This document shows positions 23,140 to 32,087 of a stretch of 64,000 bases of DNA, piece by piece (positions within the stretch are counted from its first letter, which is position 1; each line of letters begins with the position of its first letter). Location: the NCBI GenBank assembly GCA_016292785.1, contig JAEDFL010000007.1:3728-67727 (forward strand), given 5' to 3'. This DNA comes from Clostridiaceae bacterium (GTDB lineage Bacteria > Bacillota > Clostridia > Oscillospirales > Acutalibacteraceae). A program made the translations under genes and the position numbers. Under the pieces are notes generated by a model. That model was not told the origin of the DNA and searched no databases. It was given only the letters and a program-made list of their open reading frames with translations.

Positions 23140-23955
23140 ATGAAAGACAATAAAAGATTTTTCGTCTGCGTCAGCGGTCTTGTCGCACTTGCGGTTTTGC
23201 TCAGGGTGATTGATCCGAAAATTTCCGCTCTCGTCTATAACGGCGGAAATTATTTCGGCGGATTTTGCGAAATTGCCGGAGCGGCTATCCCCTTTTTGCT
23301 CTGTGCGTTCTGTTTTGCGACCATGATGTTCTGCCGCCACACAAAAACCACCTTGAAGAATAACCGCATCCTGACGGTCATATACGGCATCGCTTCCCTT
23401 ATTTCAACCTTGGCTGCCGTTTTTATGGCGACATATAAAAGCTCAAACAAGAATTACTACCTGCTTGCCGGATTTTCGGCTGTTCTGACAGCGATTTTCA
23501 TTTACCTCGCCGCAACGCTTTTCAAAAATAATTATCAGAAAAGTCTGATGACAAAGTACGCAAAGATCGGAATTATCTCATCTCTTGCCTCTGTAACTCT
23601 TTTCTTTATTGCAAAGCTGATTCCTCAGCGTCCCTCATATGAAGCGCTCCGGGTATCTATGGAGAAATTCGGAAATTATGACTCCCCTGAAGAATTTGTC
23701 CCATTTCTCGCCCTTTCGGGAATAGGTGCGGCAATGATAATGTGGATCACCTGCCTGCCCGACATCTTTCCAAAGCTCAGATTCAGCGGCAAGTTCTTCT
23801 TTGCTGTTTCGGTCGTCTGGGCGGCGGCAATGCTGATTGGTGCGGTCTCAAGCGGTCACACCTACGCTTCTGAATTTATCTGCGGACTTGCGGTGTCTTA
23901 TTCTATGCAGTTCACCGCAAAGAAAATTATTGAAAAAAAGTTTGACAGTCAATAG
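23140..23955 (+). CDS. Polytopic membrane protein, degenerate PAP2-like
   Basis: A 271-residue protein with seven or so membrane helices. Near the C-terminus SSGHTYASEF resembles the third motif of PAP2 phosphatases, and KLIPQRPS resembles the first. The spacing of the first motif is short, the SGH motif reads SGI and the arginine of motif three is Ser. If it is PAP2-related, it is unlikely to be an active phosphatase. AAAGGAAAAAG precedes the ATG. It may be co-transcribed with DUF896, 39 bases upstream. Confidence 0.6.
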   Translation: MKDNKRFFVCVSGLVALAVLLRVIDPKISALVYNGGNYFGGFCEIAGAAIPFLLCAFCFATMMFCRHTKTTLKNNRILTVIYGIASLISTLAAVFMATYKSSNKNYYLLAGFSAVLTAIFIYLAATLFKNNYQKSLMTKYAKIGIISSLASVTLFFIAKLIPQRPSYEALRVSMEKFGNYDSPEEFVPFLALSGIGAAMIMWITCLPDIFPKLRFSGKFFFAVSVVWAAAMLIGAVSSGHTYASEFICGLAVSYSMQFTAKKIIEKKFDSQ

Positions 23956-24024
23956 AAAATCACTTCCCGCTTTCTGCAAAACCGCCGAAATCTCTTTTTG
24001 TCGAAATCGGCAACATTTTTTTCA

Positions 24025-24053
24025 TTGACAAAATATTTCTTATATGATAAAAT
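24025..24053 (+). promoter_or_regulatory. Strong promoter of the 36-residue peptide gene
   Basis: TTGACA (24025-24030), a 17-base spacer and TAAAAT (24048-24053), 44 bases before the ATG. Confidence 0.85.
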
Positions 24054-24097
24054 CAAATTGCAGATTATATCTGACGACAATAAAGGAGGACATTACT

Positions 24098-24208
24098 ATG
24101 GAGGCAATTCTCAACATGGTTCAGGAGATCCTTACATATTTTAAGGAGTTCGACGCTGCGGCAGTTATTGAAATCATCAAGAATTTCTTTGCAAGCATCG
24201 CTGCATAA
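24098..24208 (+). CDS. 36-residue amphipathic peptide
   Basis: Too short for most annotation, but every signal is present: a strong promoter, TAAAGGAGG eight bases before the ATG, a clear stop and an excellent terminator. The product begins MEAILNMVQEILTYFKEF and ends IEIIKNFFASIAA. It has no signal peptide and no cysteine. On a helical wheel the Ile/Leu/Phe/Val residues fall on one face and Glu/Lys/Asp/Asn on the other, so it should form one or two amphipathic helices broken near Asp-Ala-Ala. It resembles phenol-soluble modulins or leaderless bacteriocins in general properties only. Function unknown. Confidence 0.78.
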   Translation: MEAILNMVQEILTYFKEFDAAAVIEIIKNFFASIAA

Positions 24209-24225
24209 TTTTTTAAAAAAATAAA

Positions 24226-24259
24226 GCGTCCTGTTTCATTCGTGAAGCAGGACGCTTTT
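24226..24259 (+). terminator. Terminator of the peptide gene
   Basis: GCGTCCTGTTTCA pairs with TGAAGCAGGACGC around a TTCG tetraloop (24226-24255, one G-U pair), then TTTT. Confidence 0.9.
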
Positions 24260-24263
24260 CAGT

Positions 24264-25517
24264 TTAATAAAGTATACTTTCCGTAGGCTTGATTTTCATA
24301 ATATTTATGATCTCGGATACTGTCTTTTCAACATTGTCCGTGACCTCAATCTTAATATCGGCAAGAAATTTATAGATCGGAGTACGCTCCTCATCGAGCC
24401 TTTTCAAAGCGTCATAGTTTCTGATGAGAGGAACTCCGTCAAATTTCAAACCGCTCAGCTCTCTTGTCAGCCAAACAACATAGCCGTTCTGACGGATATA
24501 ATACTGGTTTTCCTTGCTGAGGATCGCTCCGCTTTCGCATGCGATTACCTGTCCGCCGTTCTGCGTGATCTTCTTGAGCGTTTCGGTTTCAAGCTCTCTG
24601 TAATATCTTTCGCCGTACGCCATATACACGGTTGAGAGAGGTACGCCGGCTTTCATTGAAATCAGCTTTTCAACGTCGATACACGGTCTGCCGAGCTTTG
24701 CGGCAATAACCTTTGCAATGGTTGTCTTTCCGCTTCCGGGAAGTCCGACAAGGATAATGTTCTTCCTGCGGTCGCTCATCGTCTTATAGGTCGTCTTAAT
24801 AAGCTCCTCATCAGGCTTGATCCGTCCGAAAATTATCTCGGTCTGATATGCCTGAGCAACAAGCATTGAAAGTCCGTCCGAGTTTGGGATTTCACGATCC
24901 TCGGCGTCGCAGATAAGCCTTGTTCTTCTCGGGTTGTAGATAAGCTCCATAACTCCGCAGAGCTTCGGGAAACGTCCCAGCTCGATGAACTTCATACCGT
25001 TGTTCGGGTACATTCCGTGGGACGTGGTATTGATTAAAATTTCAATGTCCTCATTGTCGTAATACTCATCGGAATCCTCTATCTCCTGGCTTGAAACCGT
25101 GATAATCTTTTTTGCGCCGAGACCTTCGACAACCGCCTGAACGGTCAGGGCGTCACTGCCCGTGCCGAAGATAAGCACCGTTTTTCCCGAAACATCAATT
25201 CCGCACTTGTTTATCATATAGCAGAAACCGAAATACTCTGAGTTGTCGCCGATAAGCTTGCCGTCCTTGTCAACGACGATGGTGTCAACGCTTCCGATCT
25301 TCTGCGCCGATTCGGTGATAACGTCGCAGTATTTGATAACATCTTTTTTATAGGGGAAGGTCACGTTGATGCCTGCAAAATCTTTTTTTTCAAAAAATTC
25401 GTCAAGCTCGTTCGGCTCAAGCTGAAAAAGGTCATATCTCGCATTGCCGAGTTCCCTGTGTATTTCCGGAGAAAGGCTGTGCAAAAGCTTTCTTCCGAGT
25501 AATCCGTATTTTTTCAT
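24264..25517 (-). CDS. Shikimate dehydrogenase-shikimate kinase fusion
   Basis: A 417-residue bifunctional aromatic-pathway protein. Residues 1-245 are AroE-like: NVTFPYK with catalytic Lys57, and GFGTGSDALT-type dinucleotide loop around FGTGSDA. The AroE motif N-T-D reads Asn92-Ser93-Glu94, so the catalytic Asp is Glu. Residues 250-417 are AroK-like: Walker A GLPGSGKTT, DVEKLI, GERYYRELE. The GGG substrate loop reads ESG. Fusion of these two consecutive steps is unusual in this order. Activity of both halves is plausible but not certain. Probably the last gene of the leftward operon from 30644. Confidence 0.85.
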   Translation of the reverse strand: MKKYGLLGRKLLHSLSPEIHRELGNARYDLFQLEPNELDEFFEKKDFAGINVTFPYKKDVIKYCDVITESAQKIGSVDTIVVDKDGKLIGDNSEYFGFCYMINKCGIDVSGKTVLIFGTGSDALTVQAVVEGLGAKKIITVSSQEIEDSDEYYDNEDIEILINTTSHGMYPNNGMKFIELGRFPKLCGVMELIYNPRRTRLICDAEDREIPNSDGLSMLVAQAYQTEIIFGRIKPDEELIKTTYKTMSDRRKNIILVGLPGSGKTTIAKVIAAKLGRPCIDVEKLISMKAGVPLSTVYMAYGERYYRELETETLKKITQNGGQVIACESGAILSKENQYYIRQNGYVVWLTRELSGLKFDGVPLIRNYDALKRLDEERTPIYKFLADIKIEVTDNVEKTVSEIINIMKIKPTESILY

Positions 25518-25556
25518 ATTGCGATCAATCCTTTCCGCTGAGCATAGATTTTGTGT

Positions 25557-26405
25557 TTATTTATCTTTCTTGCTTTCGTCTTTTTTCCTGTTCTTTATTC
25601 CGGCGGCGCACCCTGCGGCAACGGCAATAACAGCCGCCGCTGCACCCAATGCAAGCGTCAGACGCTTTCTGCCGTTATCGGAAGTAACGGCTTCGCCTGA
25701 ATATGTGTTGATAACGGTCTGAGGCTCGTCGTCCTCAGAGTCATCATTTTGAGTTGTGGATTTTTTGGATCTTGTGGTTTTCACCTTGGTTGTTTTCGCC
25801 TTGGTCGTTTTCTGCTTTGTGGTTTTCGCCTTGGTGGTCTTTCCCGTTTTTTCCGTGGAGTCGGCTTCCTCGTCCGTGTCAGTCTCCTCCTTATCCTCGG
25901 AGATATCAACGCTGTAAGTGTTCGACTTAACTCCGTTTGTGTCAACCACCCTGACGTCCATAACAAGATTGTCCGGTATTCCGGCTTTTATTCCCACCGT
26001 TGTTTCAAGCAGAATGTTCATGCTGTTCTTATCGGCAAGCTCATCATTCAGTTCGGCAAAATACACGTTGTCGTTGTACTCCGCCGTCCCGTCGGACATA
26101 ACCGTTACCTCGCCCATACCGTTGAAGTTCATTATCACTCCGCTGAGCAGGTCGTCATTGAAATCGTTAAATTCAAGCATAAACAGCAGATATATCCTGT
26201 GAATGCTGCGGTCATACTTCACCTTGACCGCAGCAAAGCAAAGGTCGCTGTTGGACTCGCCGTCCGCTTCAAGGAACACGCAAAGCTTGCTGTCCTCCCA
26301 CAGTCCGTTGTCCGATATTGCACCGGTGTTAAAGGTATATGAAACAATCACGGCTGAGATCAATAATAAAATACCGATCCGCTTCAAAAATCCGCTCAAT
26401 CTCAT
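25557..26405 (-). CDS. Secreted protein with Lys-Thr-rich stalk and C-terminal membrane anchor
   Basis: A 282-residue protein. It has a signal peptide (1-29), a beta-rich extracellular domain (about 30-170), an acidic stretch (DEEADSTEK), then a low-complexity spacer built of KTTK/KAK units (about 190-225) typical of wall-spanning stalks. A membrane helix (about 247-268) and a basic tail follow. No LPXTG is seen, so it is probably membrane-anchored. No known family. AAAAGAGGG precedes the ATG. It starts 13 bases after the GH38 gene. Confidence 0.75.
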   Translation of the reverse strand: MRLSGFLKRIGILLLISAVIVSYTFNTGAISDNGLWEDSKLCVFLEADGESNSDLCFAAVKVKYDRSIHRIYLLFMLEFNDFNDDLLSGVIMNFNGMGEVTVMSDGTAEYNDNVYFAELNDELADKNSMNILLETTVGIKAGIPDNLVMDVRVVDTNGVKSNTYSVDISEDKEETDTDEEADSTEKTGKTTKAKTTKQKTTKAKTTKVKTTRSKKSTTQNDDSEDDEPQTVINTYSGEAVTSDNGRKRLTLALGAAAAVIAVAAGCAAGIKNRKKDESKKDK

Positions 26406-26418
26406 CCCTCTTTTAAAA

Positions 26419-29400
26419 TCAGTTTACTTTTACCGAAACTATCTCAAAAGGCTTTGCCGTAAAGCTTATCGAATTGTTTTCAACCGTCAGCTCCTCGACT
26501 TCATTTTCAAGCAGATCGCAGATTACAGCTTTCTTGACATCGAAGCCGAAATTAAGCGTAACGTTCGTCTTTTTATTATAGCTCTCATAGCCACGGATAA
26601 CGATATCGTCGCTGTCCTCGGCTTTCTTCACCGTTTCAACGATAAAGCTGTCGCTGTCGCAGGAAACAAAGGAATATTCCTCGGGCAAAGCTCCGTCCTG
26701 TTTTCCGATCGGGAAAGCCTTCATCGGTGCATTCAGCTCATAGGCAAGCTGTACCGTTCCACTCTCCCTGTAATTGCCTGCGTGCGGCAGGAGAGAATAA
26801 GTGAAGATATGCTCGCCCTTGTCGGCGTCGGGATCGGGCGATGTCGCACACTTGAAAAGTGAAAGCTTCATCGTGCCGTTGTCGATATTGTGACCGTACT
26901 TGCAGTCATTCAGGAGGCTGACGCCGTATCCGTAGTCGGAATAGTCCATATACTTGTGGCCGCAAACCTCAAATTTCGCCGCATCCCAGCTTGTATTCTT
27001 GTGAGCCGGTCGCTCAACCGAGCCGAACTGAATTTCGTAGGTCACCTTGTCCGAATTGACGTCAACGTCAAAAGCCGCCTTGAGCATAAGGTGTTCCTGA
27101 TGCCAGTCTGCGTGGGTATCAAAATCAATTCTTGCACTGTTGTCGTAGAACCAGATCTTCTGACAAAATTCCGACTTGTAGAATTTTCTTCTGATCTCAA
27201 AGCCGAAGCGTGCGCCCTCGTCGATAAACTCAACGAACGAAACATCGTTGATCTCATATTTCTTTTCGGTATAGTAGTTTGAAAGCTCCCATGCGTCGTA
27301 TGCGTAGGGGTAGTCCTCGAAAGCCTCGATGTAGTTTCCTCTGCCGCCCTCACGCAGGACTTCACGGTCGTTCACCTTGTCGTAAAGACGTGTGATAACA
27401 TATTCATCATTAAATTCAACGATATAATTTGAAGTTTCAAGACGCTTGCCGTCAAGAGTATATGATGATTTATATTCGTCAAGATTAACAACCTTATAAC
27501 CCTTTGCAGGAATACCGTTCACACGGTAGGTCTTGCCCTCGTAATTAACAAATCCGTTATCCGTGAACGAATTCGGGTTAAAAATAACCACACCGCCCTC
27601 GGTCTTGATATTCGACATTATGCTGTCGTATGCCGCATTCTCGGCATTGTGACCGATTTCGGCAATTTTTGCATAGTCCCTGTCGCACTGCTCATATACC
27701 GAATGAATGGACGAGCCGGGAATAATATCGTGGAACTGGTTGAGAAGTATGCACTCCCAGCCCTCGTTAAGCTTCTCCTGCGGATACTCGGCTCCCGTCA
27801 GCTTGGAAGCCATTGCGCTGACCGCCTCGGCATTCTGATAAAGGAACTCGCTCTTTCTGTTGTTCTTCTTGTTCTTCGCCTGAGAGGTGTAGGTTCCTCT
27901 GTGGAATTCAAGATAAAGCTCGCCCGACCATTTCGGAAGTCTTCTGCTTCCCTCGGTTTTGCTTTTAAGTCTGTCAAGAAATTCGCTTGCAAACTCCCAC
28001 TTAGGCTGAGGACAGTCCGCAACGCCGTATTTCAGACGGTTAAGAATTTCAATGTTTTCGTCAGTCGGTCCGCCGCCGCCGTCACCGTAACCGAACGGCA
28101 TTATAACCTCGTCGGAAAGCTCTTTCTGACTGAATCTCTCGTATGCTCCCTTGAGATAGGAGGCTCTGAGCATCGGAGTATAGGTTGAATAATATCCGTC
28201 AAGCTCGCCTTTCTCGTTAAGCTCGTTTGCGGTCAGGAAATATGAGAACACCTCGGAGCCGTCAATGCCTTTCCACATAAAAGCGTCATAGGGCATTTTA
28301 TTGCTCTCGTTCCAGCCGATTTTTGACGTAACGAATTTATCAATTCCGCTTTTCTTCATAATCTGGGGCATAGCCGCACTGTAACCGAAAACATCGGGAA
28401 GCCAGATTATTTTATTGTCAACGCCGAATTCATTCTTGAAAAATCTTTTGCCGAAAAGCACCTGACGGACAAGGCTTTCGCCGCTTGTAAGGTTGCAGTC
28501 AGCTTCAAGCCACATTGAACCCTCAAGCTCAATACGCTTTTCCTTGACAAGACGTTTGATCTCCTCAAACATCTCAGGACTTTCCTCCTTGAGATATTTA
28601 AGAAGCTGAGGCTGACTCGACATAAACTTATAGTCGGGATATTTCTTCATCATTTCGATAACGCTGCCGAAGGTGCGCTGAACCTTTTCTCTCGTCTGGT
28701 CAAGAGTCCAGAGCCATGCAACGTCAATGTGAGTGTGTCCGACACAGCTGACTTTGATCTTATTATCGTGGCAGTATTTGCCGTAAAATTCGGTCATAAG
28801 GTATTCGTTCGCCGCATCGACAGACGCAAGGAACTCCTCCGACATAGGAGCGCACCAGTTGAGGAGATTGAGGGCGTTGTTCAGGTACTCTCTGACATCC
28901 GCAAAAACCTTCGACTCCTTGTCGGAATAGTACAGCACCCTGTAAGGCGCTTTAATATTGTAATAAAGCTTCTCGATCTCACGGTTAAACTCGCAAAGCT
29001 GAACATAAAAATCCGTCCTTTTTCCTGCAGGCACGGAATAGGCATAGATATGTATATCGTAGCTGTCCTTAGTCCCATCAAGCTTGAGATATCTATGGTT
29101 ACAGTCAATACCTCTGATGACCTTGCCGTCAACAAAGATAAGAAACTGAGGCTCCCAGTCCTCGTGCCTAACATCGGTTGCCGCAACGTAAAGTTCAAGA
29201 TCCTTGCCTTTAAGCTCCGCAGGGATCTCAATATGCTTGTAGAACCACCTGTGCTCCTCCGGATTCATTCCCCAGCGTTCGGTCTCGCCGAATTCACGCC
29301 AGTCGCCGTCCGAGAGAGAGGGAACTTCATTTCCCTTTTTGTATCCGCACTCCGTCGTTTTCCAGCCTGTTATGCTGAGTCTTACGGGAGTGATATATTT

Positions 29401-29451
29401 TTCGATTTGCTTCAGAATCTCCCCGATCCTCTTGTCCAGAAAATTGTTCAT
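26419..29451 (-). CDS. Alpha-mannosidase, glycoside hydrolase family 38
   Basis: A 1010-residue retaining alpha-mannosidase. The first 230 residues form a beta-rich N-terminal domain. The catalytic barrel shows VGHTHIDVAWLWTLDQTREK (zinc His and Asp), MSSQPQLLKYLKEE, SMWLEADCNLTSGESL and the nucleophile in WLPDVFGYS; the C-terminal half holds the beta-sandwich domains. All zinc and nucleophile residues are present. There is no signal peptide, so it acts in the cytosol, likely on imported N-glycan or mannan fragments. It overlaps the glycosyltransferase stop by four bases. Confidence 0.94.
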   Translation of the reverse strand: MNNFLDKRIGEILKQIEKYITPVRLSITGWKTTECGYKKGNEVPSLSDGDWREFGETERWGMNPEEHRWFYKHIEIPAELKGKDLELYVAATDVRHEDWEPQFLIFVDGKVIRGIDCNHRYLKLDGTKDSYDIHIYAYSVPAGKRTDFYVQLCEFNREIEKLYYNIKAPYRVLYYSDKESKVFADVREYLNNALNLLNWCAPMSEEFLASVDAANEYLMTEFYGKYCHDNKIKVSCVGHTHIDVAWLWTLDQTREKVQRTFGSVIEMMKKYPDYKFMSSQPQLLKYLKEESPEMFEEIKRLVKEKRIELEGSMWLEADCNLTSGESLVRQVLFGKRFFKNEFGVDNKIIWLPDVFGYSAAMPQIMKKSGIDKFVTSKIGWNESNKMPYDAFMWKGIDGSEVFSYFLTANELNEKGELDGYYSTYTPMLRASYLKGAYERFSQKELSDEVIMPFGYGDGGGGPTDENIEILNRLKYGVADCPQPKWEFASEFLDRLKSKTEGSRRLPKWSGELYLEFHRGTYTSQAKNKKNNRKSEFLYQNAEAVSAMASKLTGAEYPQEKLNEGWECILLNQFHDIIPGSSIHSVYEQCDRDYAKIAEIGHNAENAAYDSIMSNIKTEGGVVIFNPNSFTDNGFVNYEGKTYRVNGIPAKGYKVVNLDEYKSSYTLDGKRLETSNYIVEFNDEYVITRLYDKVNDREVLREGGRGNYIEAFEDYPYAYDAWELSNYYTEKKYEINDVSFVEFIDEGARFGFEIRRKFYKSEFCQKIWFYDNSARIDFDTHADWHQEHLMLKAAFDVDVNSDKVTYEIQFGSVERPAHKNTSWDAAKFEVCGHKYMDYSDYGYGVSLLNDCKYGHNIDNGTMKLSLFKCATSPDPDADKGEHIFTYSLLPHAGNYRESGTVQLAYELNAPMKAFPIGKQDGALPEEYSFVSCDSDSFIVETVKKAEDSDDIVIRGYESYNKKTNVTLNFGFDVKKAVICDLLENEVEELTVENNSISFTAKPFEIVSVKVN

Positions 29452-30644
29452 ACTTTGCTCCGTTCAATTATTTTGTAAAGTTTATTTATCTCATCCGACT
29501 TTGAAAAATCGGAGGATTTCAAATTGTTTATGATATTTTGTTTAAGCTCCCCGTCACCGATAAAGTCTGTCAGAGCCTTTGCAAATTTTTGATTTTCAAG
29601 CGGAGCGACAACTCCGTTCACTCCGTTTTCAATCTGACTTGAGGCGGTTGCGTAGTCGGCTATAACAACGGGTTTGCCGAGAATCAGAGCCTCGTTGACC
29701 GTTACGGCATTTCCCTCATAGCGTGACGGCTGAACGTAGATATCGCACGCCTTAAAATACGGGTAAGGATTGGTTTTCTTGCCAAGGAGAATAACCCTGT
29801 CGCCCATTCCAAGCTCCTTGATTTTGCTTTTTATCAGTTCTTCATCGGGACCGTAGCCGATTATATACCACTTGATTTTTTCGGTCATCGAACAAATCGC
29901 AGGCACATTATCGAAATTCTTTGCGTGGCAGTATCTTCCCACGGAAAGAAGCTTTACGTTACCGTCGTCGGGCATTTCCCCGCCGACCGTAAATTCCTCC
30001 GCCTGTTTTTTTATGAAATCGGCAGGGTGAATGTTTTCTATCACCGTTACCCTGTCCCCGAGAGTCGGAAATCTCTTTGCAAAAGCCTCCTTAACGCTCG
30101 GTGAAACGGCAACCAGACCGTCATACTTCGACCACATTTCAAGCTCCGAGTCAAAGTCGATGTCAATATAGGAATAGTCGGTGTGTATCCATGCGACTTT
30201 TTTCTTCGCCGTTGTTTTCTCAGCCGCAAAATAGTGCGGAGTGAGAAAGCTTATCACAAGATCGTATTCCTTTTCCGATATCGTGGGCATATATCTCGAA
30301 GTGTACTTGTGGCTGTAATTAAGAATTACATATTCGCCGTTTTTCAAGCCGTGAGAGTCGGTATAGTCGGCGGCCTTTTTCTTTCCGATAACTCTGCCCA
30401 GAGCCACGGAAAGCGCACCCTTTTTGACGACCTCGGTAATCGGAACGGCAAGTGACGCATAATTTTTATTTTCAGGCAGAAGCTTGACCTCTTTCGGGAT
30501 GTAATCCATCAGCTCACCCGTATGCCTGAGCAGGAAAAGCTCAACGTTATAACGGCTGAAATCAAAAGCATTGAGCAGACCGAGCAAGGCTCTTTCCGCG
30601 CCGCCGATCTCCATACAATGACTGACAATCAGTACGTTTTTCAT
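29448..30644 (-). CDS. Glycosyltransferase family 4
   Basis: A 398-residue GT-B enzyme. Its N-terminal part has the IGGAERALLGLLNAF acceptor-domain motif, and its C-terminal part the SRYEGNAVTVNEALILGKPVV donor-site region with its Glu pair. It transfers sugar from a nucleotide donor to a surface polymer or lipid; the substrate is unknown. ATG 30644 follows GGAGG at six bases; an ORF extension to 30662 lacks spacing. First gene of a leftward operon with the mannosidase, the stalk protein and aroE-aroK. Confidence 0.88.
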   Translation of the reverse strand: MKNVLIVSHCMEIGGAERALLGLLNAFDFSRYNVELFLLRHTGELMDYIPKEVKLLPENKNYASLAVPITEVVKKGALSVALGRVIGKKKAADYTDSHGLKNGEYVILNYSHKYTSRYMPTISEKEYDLVISFLTPHYFAAEKTTAKKKVAWIHTDYSYIDIDFDSELEMWSKYDGLVAVSPSVKEAFAKRFPTLGDRVTVIENIHPADFIKKQAEEFTVGGEMPDDGNVKLLSVGRYCHAKNFDNVPAICSMTEKIKWYIIGYGPDEELIKSKIKELGMGDRVILLGKKTNPYPYFKACDIYVQPSRYEGNAVTVNEALILGKPVVIADYATASSQIENGVNGVVAPLENQKFAKALTDFIGDGELKQNIINNLKSSDFSKSDEINKLYKIIERSKV

Positions 30645-30688
30645 ACCCATCCTCCGCCGCATAAATTATTCCTGAAAATATTATTATA

Positions 30689-30717
30689 ATTATACTTATT
30701 ATGTTCTTTAAAGTCAA
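30689..30717 (-). promoter_or_regulatory. Promoter of the glycosyltransferase-mannosidase operon
   Basis: TTGACT (30717-30712), a 17-base spacer and TATAAT (30694-30689) on minus. Confidence 0.75.
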
Positions 30718-30838
30718 TGAATGTTTCGACATATTTCAAAAAATTTCTTCATTTTACCTCTGATTAGATTTTTTTCTTTTTCTATGCAAAAAACTTTCGG
30801 ATTAAACCGCAAAAATCAAATATCCGGCTTCAAAAACA

Positions 30839-30867
30839 TTGACATTTTTAATTGATTTTGATACTAT
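30839..30867 (+). promoter_or_regulatory. Promoter of the HAD-GH38-like operon
   Basis: TTGACA (30839-30844), a 17-base spacer and TACTAT (30862-30867), divergent from the preceding operon. Confidence 0.7.
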
Positions 30868-30903
30868 AAATTGATTTTAGAATTTATGCAAAGGATGTAT
30901 CAT

Positions 30904-31899
30904 ATGCTTTTGGAAAAGACAGTTCACATTCCCGATCTGGGAGACATCGGTGCAGACAGCGGATTTCACGTTCTAACCTCCACAGAGGACGGTAAATTCA
31001 CCGTCGGCAAAAACGGCGTAGTCGATATCGTTTCAACAGGCGACAGCAAGGTTGAGTTCGTTTCTTTCGGCTCTCACACTCTCGCCTGCGTAAAATCCGC
31101 AATCGCTTATCCCGTTTATTATCCCGTTGCGCCCGTTTCGCTCGAAATGCCTGTCAAGGCGGTTCTCATGGATCTTGACGGCACAACGGTCAGAAGCGAA
31201 GAATTCTGGATCTGGATCATTCAGATGAGTATTGCAAGCCTTCTCGGCAACCCCAAGTTTGAGCTTGAGGAAGCTGACCTCCCGTTCGTTTCCGGACATT
31301 CGGTTTCCGAGCATCTGCAATACTGCATTGATAAATATTGCCCCGGCGCATCACTTGACAAGGCTCGTGATTTCTACTTTGAGCACACTCACAGGGAGAT
31401 GGAGGAGATCATGGCAGGCAGAGGCAAGGACGGCGCATTCACCCCGACGGTCGGCGTTAAGGATTTCCTTTATGAGCTGAAGTCGATGGGTGTTAAGATC
31501 GGACTTGTTACCTCGGGACTTTATGAAAAGGCATGGCCGGAAATTCTTTCCGCATTCAAGACGCTCGGAATGGGCGATCCCAAGGATTTCTACGACGCTA
31601 TAATTTCCGCAGGCTTCCCGCTCAGGAAAGGCTCTGTCGGCACACTCGGCGAGCTTTCGCCAAAGCCGCACCCGTGGCTTTATTCGGAGACCTCGATTGT
31701 CGGACTCGGCGAGGCTTTCGCAGACCGCAATCATGTTGTCGGCATTGAGGACAGCGGCGCAGGCGTATGCTCCGTCCGTCTTGCAGGCTACACAACTATC
31801 GGTATCGCAGGCGGCAACATCGTTGACAGTGGCACAAAGGCTGTTTGCAATTATTATGAAAACAGCTTTGAGGATATATTAAAAATTATAAAGGGCTGA
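30904..31899 (+). CDS. HAD-superfamily hydrolase with extra N-terminal domain
   Basis: A 331-residue protein. The first 85 residues are a beta-rich domain not normally found in the family (LLEKTVHIPDLGDIGADSGF). The rest is a HAD phosphatase: motif I DLDGTT, motif II TSG, a lysine in SPKPHPW and motif IV GIEDSGAG. Likely a sugar-phosphate or phosphonate-type phosphatase. ATG 30904 has AAAGGA at eight bases and is preferred over three closely spaced upstream Met codons. Operon partners are a small membrane protein and a GH38-like protein. Confidence 0.85.
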   Translation: MLLEKTVHIPDLGDIGADSGFHVLTSTEDGKFTVGKNGVVDIVSTGDSKVEFVSFGSHTLACVKSAIAYPVYYPVAPVSLEMPVKAVLMDLDGTTVRSEEFWIWIIQMSIASLLGNPKFELEEADLPFVSGHSVSEHLQYCIDKYCPGASLDKARDFYFEHTHREMEEIMAGRGKDGAFTPTVGVKDFLYELKSMGVKIGLVTSGLYEKAWPEILSAFKTLGMGDPKDFYDAIISAGFPLRKGSVGTLGELSPKPHPWLYSETSIVGLGEAFADRNHVVGIEDSGAGVCSVRLAGYTTIGIAGGNIVDSGTKAVCNYYENSFEDILKIIKG

Positions 31900-31904
31900 T
31901 TTAA

Positions 31905-32087
31905 TTGAAGAAGATCAAATCCGAAAAAATCGTTCATGCAATGAGCTTTGCGCTCTTCGTCCTTATGCTGACGGAAGCATACATTGTTCATGAAGATGAG
32001 ATCAAGGAAAGCATCAGCAGACTTAAAACAATCATTGAAAGCAAAAAAGGAGAACAGACAAATGGACAACAAACCGCAGAAAATTAA
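31905..32087 (+). CDS. Small single-pass membrane protein, TTG start
   Basis: A 60-residue product: a basic N-terminus (MKKIKSEKIVH), one hydrophobic segment (about 12-27) and a charged helical tail. TTG 31905 follows AAAGGG at about nine bases. It starts five bases after the HAD gene and overlaps the next gene by 26 bases, which suggests translational coupling. I do not recognise a family. It could tether the neighbouring proteins to the membrane (inference). Confidence 0.5.
   Translation: MKKIKSEKIVHAMSFALFVLMLTEAYIVHEDEIKESISRLKTIIESKKGEQTNGQQTAEN

Noticed and set aside
24098..24208. Classical class II bacteriocin with leader
   Set aside because: No double-glycine leader, no cysteines, and no ABC exporter or immunity gene beside it.
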